Assembly: GCA_029983505.1 (NCBI GenBank)
Contig: JASBZK010000052.1
Location: 1 to 10,549 of the forward strand
Length of the DNA: 10,549 nucleotides
Direction: 5' to 3'
Source of the DNA: Porphyromonas sp.
Lineage (GTDB): Bacteria; Bacteroidota; Bacteroidia; Bacteroidales; Porphyromonadaceae
Numbering within the stretch: the stretch's first letter is position 1; every line of letters starts with the position of its first letter. The position numbers and the translations under genes are program-made. Below are positions 6,956-10,549 of the stretch, in pieces. The notes under the pieces were generated by a model, which was not told the origin of the DNA, did no database searches, and worked only from the letters and a program-made list of their open reading frames with translations.

Positions 6956-6993
6956 ATAACCAACCCCCTCCCTTTCAAACGACCTCTACCGAT

Positions 6994-7554
6994 ATGACGT
7001 CCATCAAATTCCTCGCCCAAAAGCGGCGCAGCATCCGCAAGTATACGTCCGAGAAAATCTCTTCCGAAGACCTCACGGAGATTATGGAGACGGCACTCAT
7101 CGCTCCGACAGCCAAAAACACGCGCTCCGTCCGCTTCGTCCTTGTGGACGTCCCCGAGACACTTGAAGCACTGAGCGTCGCGAAAAAAGGACACGGTAAG
7201 TTTGTGAAAGAAGCGCCGCTCGCCATCGTCGTCTGCTCCGACAAGAGCGTGGCATCCCGCCCTTACATCGACGCCGCCATCGCCGCCTCCTACGTCCAGC
7301 TCGCGGTCGCCGAGCTCGAACTCGGCTCCTGCTGGAGCCACATCCACGAAACCGAGACGACAGACGGAGGAGATGCAGAAGAAAAAGTCAAAGAGATCCT
7401 CTCCCTCCCTGACAGCTACGGCGTACTCTGCATCATCGCCATTGGCGTACCTCAGGACCCGGCGCTCCTTGCCACCAAGGAACGCGAAATCGAGTGGGAG
7501 CGTGTCTATGTAGGCAAGTACGAAGAGCGCACCGCCGCAGAAGACGAAGCGTGA
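6994..7554 (+). CDS. Nitroreductase-family flavoprotein
   Basis: The product has 186 residues, typical of small NfsB/NfsA-fold oxidoreductases that bind FMN as dimers and use NAD(P)H. The N-terminal FMN phosphate motif KRRSIRKY (10-17) is clear. APTAKNTRSVRFVLV (37-51) fits the second FMN loop, where many members have APS..N.QPW. EAPLAIVVCSD (73-83) and the long helix AAIAASYVQLAVAELELGSCW (94-114) match the core, and CIIAIGVP (146-153) is the usual late strand. It starts 38 bases after the MFS stop with no terminator between, so co-transcription is likely. The substrate is unknown; nitro compounds, quinones and other flavin substrates are all possible. A short acidic tail ends the protein. 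Confidence 0.9.
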   Translation: MTSIKFLAQKRRSIRKYTSEKISSEDLTEIMETALIAPTAKNTRSVRFVLVDVPETLEALSVAKKGHGKFVKEAPLAIVVCSDKSVASRPYIDAAIAASYVQLAVAELELGSCWSHIHETETTDGGDAEEKVKEILSLPDSYGVLCIIAIGVPQDPALLATKEREIEWERVYVGKYEERTAAEDEA

Positions 7555-7561
7555 TTCTATA

Positions 7562-7668
7562 GGTGGTGCTGTCCCCCACCCTTTTGGTACGTACCAAGGT
7601 GCTCTCCGAGGTACGTGAGAGACGAAAGTTTGGTACGGACATAAAATAAGTTTTCGGTCCGTACCAAA
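7562..7668. repeat. Cluster of GGTACG-based inverted repeats in the spacer
   Basis: Four hairpin-forming pieces share the core GGTACG/CGTACC. GGTGG (7562-7566) can pair with CCACC (7576-7580), followed by CTTTT, which could act as a weak terminator for the nitroreductase gene. Next, TTGGTACGTACCAA (7584-7597) is a perfect 14-bp palindrome. Then CTCTC (7602-7606) pairs with GAGAG (7617-7621) around a loop holding GGTACG. Last, TTTGGTACGGAC (7629-7640) pairs perfectly with GTCCGTACCAAA (7657-7668), with AAAA/TTTT pairing inside the loop. The CACC at 7577-7580 can instead pair with GGTG at 7598-7601, so the first two structures exclude each other. The function is unknown: operator, REP-like element or RNA element. 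Confidence 0.7.
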
Positions 7669-7708
7669 TCAAGAGCGCTATTTTTACTTCGATAAATCGA
7701 GAACAGCT

Positions 7709-8494
7709 ATGCAAAAATTTGCCCTCATCGGCAGCGGACGTGTCCCGTCACACCTCGCCCCCGCCATCGTGCACGGAGGCATCGCCTGCACGGGCGTCTG
7801 GAGCCGGACTTACGCACATGCGGAGGCGCTTGCCCATAAGCTGGAGACGACAGCGACAGCAGAGCTCGGTGATTTCGTCCGCGAAGCACTGACTTCGGGA
7901 GCCGAAGCGCTCCTCATCTCGGTCACGGACGATGCCATCCCTGTCATCAACGAAGCCTTGCCCCGGGACTTGGATATTCCAGTAGTGCACACTTCCGGGA
8001 GTACCCCCCTTGAAGTACTCGCTCCGATTCCGAACCGTGGCGTACTCTACCCGATGCAGACGTTCTCCGACAAGCGGGAGATCGAGGTCTCCGAAGTCCC
8101 CTTTTTCCTCGAGTACAATACGGACAAGGCGGGAGCTGCGCTCAAGACTTTTACCGAAGCCATAGGCGCCAAAAACGTCCGAACCATCACGAGTGAAGAG
8201 CGCGTAAGGCTTCACCTTGCGGCCGTCTTCGGCTGCAACTTCGTGAACCACCTCTACGCCCTTGCCTCTAAGACGCTCGAAGGCACATCCATCCCCTTCT
8301 CCTCGCTCGCCCCCCTACTCTCGGAGACACTCGCAAAAGCACTCTCTTTCGACCCGAAGACCGTCCAGACCGGTCCCGCAGTCCGCAGAGACAGGCTTAC
8401 TATAGAGCGTCACTTCGCCCTTCTGAGGAAAGAAGATCCCTCCCTTGCCGAAGTCTACGACCTCCTTACCCGATCCATCCAAAACCTATCCTGA
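7709..8494 (+). CDS. Rossmann-like and DUF2520 domain protein, putative NAD(P)-dependent oxidoreductase
   Basis: The product has 261 residues. An N-terminal Rossmann fold begins FALIGSGRVPSHLAPA (4-19) with the dinucleotide loop GSGRV at 8-12, and the later strands ALLISVTDD (67-75) and IPVVHTSGS (90-98) fit it. The C-terminal all-helical DUF2520 part starts near 130 and shows the conserved GVLYPMQTFS (111-120), HLAAVFGCNFVNHLYALA (169-186) and TGPAVRRDRLTIERHFALL (221-239). The overall plan resembles 6-phosphogluconate dehydrogenase-like and pyrroline-5-carboxylate reductase-like enzymes, but the substrate is not known to me. The KdsC-like gene starts four bases after the stop, so the two are surely co-transcribed. 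The promoter is not obvious; a loose TATTTTTA-like stretch lies near 7679, after the repeat cluster. Confidence 0.87.
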   Translation: MQKFALIGSGRVPSHLAPAIVHGGIACTGVWSRTYAHAEALAHKLETTATAELGDFVREALTSGAEALLISVTDDAIPVINEALPRDLDIPVVHTSGSTPLEVLAPIPNRGVLYPMQTFSDKREIEVSEVPFFLEYNTDKAGAALKTFTEAIGAKNVRTITSEERVRLHLAAVFGCNFVNHLYALASKTLEGTSIPFSSLAPLLSETLAKALSFDPKTVQTGPAVRRDRLTIERHFALLRKEDPSLAEVYDLLTRSIQNLS

Positions 8495-8498
8495 TTAT

Positions 8499-9023
8499 AT
8501 GAGCAAAATAGCCCAAGACCTCACCCGATTCAAGGCCGCAATCTTTGACATCGACGGCGTACTCTCCCACCAAACCGTGAATATGGACCCCGCGGGGCGC
8601 CCCATCCGCACCACTAACGTCCGAGACGGCTACGCCCTCGCCCAATGTGCCAAACTCGGGTTCACCGTGGGCATCATTACGGGCGGCAAAGGCGACCAGA
8701 TCGAACTCAGATTCGAGCCACTCGGCATCAAGCACCTCTACCTCTGGGCCAACGACAAACTACCCTGCCTCCGTGACTTTTGCGCAAAGACGGGTATCGC
8801 CCCGGAAGACATCATCTACTGCGGCGACGACATCCCCGACCTCCCCGTAATGCGCGAAGTGGGTCTCGCCGTCTGCCCCTCGGATGCCGCACCGGAAGTC
8901 AAAGAAATAGCCCACTATATCTCCCCCGTCATCGGAGGCGAAGGGGTGGCCCGGGACATCCTCGAGCAGGTCCTCAAAGCACAAGGCAAATGGATCAAAA
9001 GCAGTGAAGCTTATGGCTGGTAA
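8499..9023 (+). CDS. KdsC-like HAD phosphatase
   Basis: The product has 174 residues, the usual size of KdsC (3-deoxy-manno-octulosonate 8-phosphate phosphatase), a capless class C0 HAD enzyme. KdsC acts in Kdo synthesis for lipopolysaccharide. The catalytic motif FDIDGVLS has nucleophile Asp17 and acid Asp19. Motif II is ITG (60-62), the motif III lysine is Lys87, and motif IV CGDDIPDLPVM (108-118) gives Asp110, Asp111 and Asp114 for magnesium. The C-terminal GGEGVARD (147-154) matches the GGxGxxR tail that closes the active site in KdsC tetramers. The ATG at 8499 sits four bases after the previous stop; an upstream in-frame ATG at 8445 lies within the previous gene. No kdsA or kdsB is nearby, so KdsC activity is likely but not proven. 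A related sugar-phosphate or nucleotide phosphatase role remains possible. Confidence 0.87.
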   Translation: MSKIAQDLTRFKAAIFDIDGVLSHQTVNMDPAGRPIRTTNVRDGYALAQCAKLGFTVGIITGGKGDQIELRFEPLGIKHLYLWANDKLPCLRDFCAKTGIAPEDIIYCGDDIPDLPVMREVGLAVCPSDAAPEVKEIAHYISPVIGGEGVARDILEQVLKAQGKWIKSSEAYGW

Positions 9024-9633
9024 GACGCCCGAAGTAGCGCACCCTTTAGCCAGGGCTATGGAGGGACACCGCCTCATCCTCGGCTCCAAATCCCCTCGGC
9101 GCGTCGCGCTCCTCAAGGGACTCGGCTTCGACTTTGAGGTAAGACCGTCGGACGCGGACGAGAGCCATCCGGACGACGTGGCGCCTGACGCTTTGCCACT
9201 TATTTTGGCAAAAAGGAAAGCCGAAGCTCTAACCGGGACTTTGGCGGAAACAGATATCCTCATCACGGCAGATACCATCGTGGCGTTGGACGGCCAGGTA
9301 CTTGAGAAGCCGGGAACCATCGACCGAGCCAAGTCTTTTCTCCGGGAACTCTCGGGCAAATGGCACACGGTCTATACGGGGTACTGCGTACTTATGGGAC
9401 AAAAGGAAATAAGCGGGACGGTGGAGACAAAGATCCATTTCTGCCCGCTGACAGGTAGAGAGATCGATTACTACTTAAGTCGATGTGAAGTCCTTGACAA
9501 AGCCGGCGCCTACGGCATACAGGACTGGATCGGCTTGGTGGCCGCAGACGATGTCCGCGGCTCCTACAATAACGTCATCGGCCTTCCCACCTCCTACATT
9601 TACAGGGCGATTGCAGAACTGACCGATTTCTGA
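9013..9633 (+). CDS. maf: Maf-family nucleotide pyrophosphatase (YhdE type)
   Basis: The product has 206 residues. Maf proteins hydrolyse non-canonical or excess nucleoside triphosphates such as dTTP and UTP to the monophosphate, acting as house-cleaning enzymes. The motifs are LGSKSPRR (23-30, usual LASxSPRR), RPSDADES (44-51), the catalytic ADTIV (86-90, Asp87) with LEKP (97-100), and the C-terminal AGAYGIQDW with RGSYNNVIGLPT (164-193), which fits the YhdE-type branch. I chose the ATG at 9013, overlapping the KdsC-like gene by 11 bases; a GTG at 9004 would add three residues. About 18 extra residues precede the usual start at the first strand, so a later ATG at 9058 (Met16, MEGHRLILGS) is also plausible. 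The overlap implies translational coupling. Exact substrate preference is inferred from the family. Confidence 0.92.
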   Translation: MAGKTPEVAHPLARAMEGHRLILGSKSPRRVALLKGLGFDFEVRPSDADESHPDDVAPDALPLILAKRKAEALTGTLAETDILITADTIVALDGQVLEKPGTIDRAKSFLRELSGKWHTVYTGYCVLMGQKEISGTVETKIHFCPLTGREIDYYLSRCEVLDKAGAYGIQDWIGLVAADDVRGSYNNVIGLPTSYIYRAIAELTDF

Positions 9634-9718
9634 TGGCTCCCGATCTCTTTTAGGCTTTGTAGTCGGCTATTTTTCGGAGCAGGCACAAAGAATGCGTGCA
9701 AAAACGGATAAAAAGTGG

Positions 9719-9726
9719 TATCTTTG
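9719..9726 (+). promoter_or_regulatory. Bacteroidota -7 promoter element (TATCTTTG) for rpsP
   Basis: This is the third TATCTTTG copy in the window, again preceded by GG and followed by C as at 2054. It lies 86 bases after the maf stop. Transcription from about 9732 leaves a leader of about 108 bases before the rpsP start. No clear -33 TTTG is present at the normal spacing. Confidence 0.65.
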
Positions 9727-9745
9727 CGGGCGTGGACGTTTCACC

Positions 9746-9810
9746 TCTCCGGGTCGTGTACCCTCAAGGGAGAAGACCGTGGGACGGACACAGTATTCAT
9801 AATACTTTTT
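9746..9810 (+). promoter_or_regulatory. Structured leader of rpsP, possible autoregulatory or attenuation element
   Basis: TCTCC (9746-9750) pairs with GGAGA (9769-9773), and inside it GGGT (9751-9754) pairs with ACCC (9760-9763), leaving a one-sided bulge TCAAG (9764-9768). An alternative is GGTC (9752-9755) with GACC (9775-9778). Downstream, AGTATT (9792-9797) pairs with AATACT (9801-9806) over CAT and runs into TTTTT (9806-9810), a weak terminator-like hairpin 30 bases before the start codon. Ribosomal-protein leaders are often autoregulatory, but no such element for bS16 of this group is known to me. Confidence 0.4.
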
Positions 9811-9839
9811 CATACTCTCAAACACATTATTTTCAGACT

Positions 9840-10400
9840 ATGGCCACTGTAATAAGGCTCCAAAGACACGGTCGCAAAAATTACCCCGTCTACAAGATCG
9901 TGGTTGCCGACAGCCGTGCACCGCGTGACGGTCGCTTCATCGAGAAGCTCGGTACGTACAACCCCAACGTCAATCCCGCAGCCGTAGAGCTCGTTTTTGA
10001 TCGCGCACTCTACTGGATAAATGTAGGCGCTCAGCCATCCGATACCGTTAGAAGTCTCCTCAGCCGCGAGGGCGTAATGATGATGAAACACCTCCAGGGC
10101 GGCGTCAAGAAAGGCGCCTTCACCGAAGAGGAAGCTCAAGCCCGTTTCGACAAATGGATGAAAGAAAAGAAAGCCGGCGTCGAAGCCGTCCGCACCAAGG
10201 ACGAAACCAACAAGGTAGAAGCCGCTAAGAAGGCACTGGAAGCAGAGCGCGAAAAGAACAAACAGCGCGCCGAAGCCCTCGCAGCCAAGAAAGCAGAAGA
10301 AGAGGCCGCTAAGAGAGCAGCCGAAGCAGAAGCAGCAAAAGAAGCGGAAGCAGCTGCAGAAGCCGAAGTACCGACATCCGAAGAAAACACAGAAGATTAA
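9840..10400 (+). CDS. rpsP: 30S ribosomal protein bS16 with long C-terminal extension
   Basis: The product has 186 residues. The bS16 domain is residues 1-85 or so, with the unmistakable start ATVIRLQRHGRKNYPVYKIVVADSR, then APRDGRFIEKLGTYNPN (27-43) and the WINVGAQPSDTVRSLL segment (59-74). It binds the 5' domain of 16S rRNA and is an early assembly protein. E. coli bS16 is 82 residues; the extra ~100 residues here form a Lys/Glu/Ala-rich, probably helical tail (about 105-177) ending in an acidic stretch. Long bS16 tails are usual in Bacteroidota. The ATG at 9840 fits the conserved N terminus; the frame is open upstream to 9696 but that part overlaps the promoter and leader. There is no Shine-Dalgarno motif before it. 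No rimM, trmD or rplS, the partners in Proteobacteria and Firmicutes, is visible within the 149 bases downstream. Confidence 0.97.
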   Translation: MATVIRLQRHGRKNYPVYKIVVADSRAPRDGRFIEKLGTYNPNVNPAAVELVFDRALYWINVGAQPSDTVRSLLSREGVMMMKHLQGGVKKGAFTEEEAQARFDKWMKEKKAGVEAVRTKDETNKVEAAKKALEAEREKNKQRAEALAAKKAEEEAAKRAAEAEAAKEAEAAAEAEVPTSEENTED

Positions 10401-10404
10401 GGAA

Positions 10405-10423
10405 TCCCGGTTCCATACCGGGA
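10405..10423 (+). terminator. Hairpin after rpsP, possible terminator
   Basis: TCCCGGT (10405-10411) pairs perfectly with ACCGGGA (10417-10423) over the loop TCCAT, four bases after the rpsP stop. The sequence that follows, CTTTACTTC, is only moderately T-rich, so termination may be partial and completed by the larger hairpin downstream. Confidence 0.5.
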
Positions 10424-10441
10424 CTTTACTTCACCCGGATA

Positions 10442-10509
10442 GAGAAAGGGACGTAACTCAGAGTGAGAAAGGGACGTATGCAGACCTGCGTACGTCCCTT
10501 TCTCACTTT
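10442..10509. terminator. Very long near-perfect hairpin with a preceding direct repeat
   Basis: AGTGAGAAAGGGACGTA (10462-10478) pairs without mismatch with its inverted copy at 10491-10507. One G-T pair and GCA/TGC continue it inward to the tetraloop GACC, giving about 21 base pairs; A10460-T10509 and a G-T pair extend it outward. A third copy of GAGAAAGGGACGTA (direct orientation) lies just upstream at 10442-10455 and could compete for the same 3' arm. The 3' side ACTTTCTTC is moderately T-rich. It may terminate rpsP, possibly in both directions, or be a small repeat element. The remaining bases 10511-10549 show nothing I can assign. Confidence 0.6.
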
Positions 10510-10549
10510 CTTCATCGCCCCGACTACCGTCACTCGGAGTTGGCGAGGT

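Noticed and set aside
10398..10549. Open minus-strand frame of about 50 codons running in from the right edge and ending opposite the rpsP stop.
   Set aside because: It would be encoded mostly by the long inverted repeat, and the translated peptide has no recognisable family features. No start is visible in the window. A convergent gene further right cannot be excluded.
1..10549. A search for CRISPR arrays, insertion sequences, tRNA genes, toxin-antitoxin pairs or defence genes.
   Set aside because: None is present. All twelve genes belong to housekeeping or common metabolic families, and I found no undescribed multi-gene system.

Overview
The window reads as a chromosomal housekeeping stretch of a Bacteroidota bacterium, most likely order Bacteroidales and possibly Porphyromonas-like. 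The genus is a guess. Four points support this. Several genes are preceded by the Bacteroidota -7 promoter element TAnnTTTG, and three copies are identical TATCTTTG. Genes start without clear Shine-Dalgarno sequences. The HU-type protein, the 29-residue COX24-like basic protein and the long-tailed bS16 are of Bacteroidota type. RNase G lies just downstream of HU. All twelve genes are on the + strand. I see no insertion sequence, phage gene, CRISPR array, tRNA or rRNA.

Layout. 1-2026: an M48 zinc metallopeptidase lipoprotein, then NAD kinase. 2054-2660: an HU-family DNA-binding protein with its own promoter and a probable terminator, then a tiny lysine/arginine-rich putative ribosomal protein. 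2661-4759: ribonuclease G with a GTG start, preceded by a structured leader and followed by a strong intrinsic terminator. 4762-7554: a new promoter directly after that terminator, then pyruvoyl-dependent arginine decarboxylase, a DHA2-type MFS transporter and a nitroreductase-family protein. 7555-7708: an intergenic spacer full of GGTACG-based inverted repeats. 7709-9633: a tight cluster of a Rossmann/DUF2520 protein, a KdsC-like HAD phosphatase and a Maf-type nucleotide pyrophosphatase. 9719-10400: promoter, structured leader and rpsP (bS16). 10401-10510: two hairpins, the second unusually long and near-perfect.

How the genes fit together. Several serve ribosomes and RNA: RNase G, bS16 and the COX24-like peptide. 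Others serve envelope or cofactor upkeep: M48 lipoprotein, NAD kinase, KdsC-like phosphatase and Maf. The arginine decarboxylase feeds polyamine synthesis, and the adjacent MFS carrier may or may not be linked to it.

I found no convincing undescribed multi-gene system. The most interesting signals are non-coding: the repeat-rich spacer before the DUF2520 gene, the 21-bp hairpin with an extra direct repeat at the right edge, and a similar bulged hairpin in the rng and rpsP leaders. No gap between genes exceeds 300 bases.
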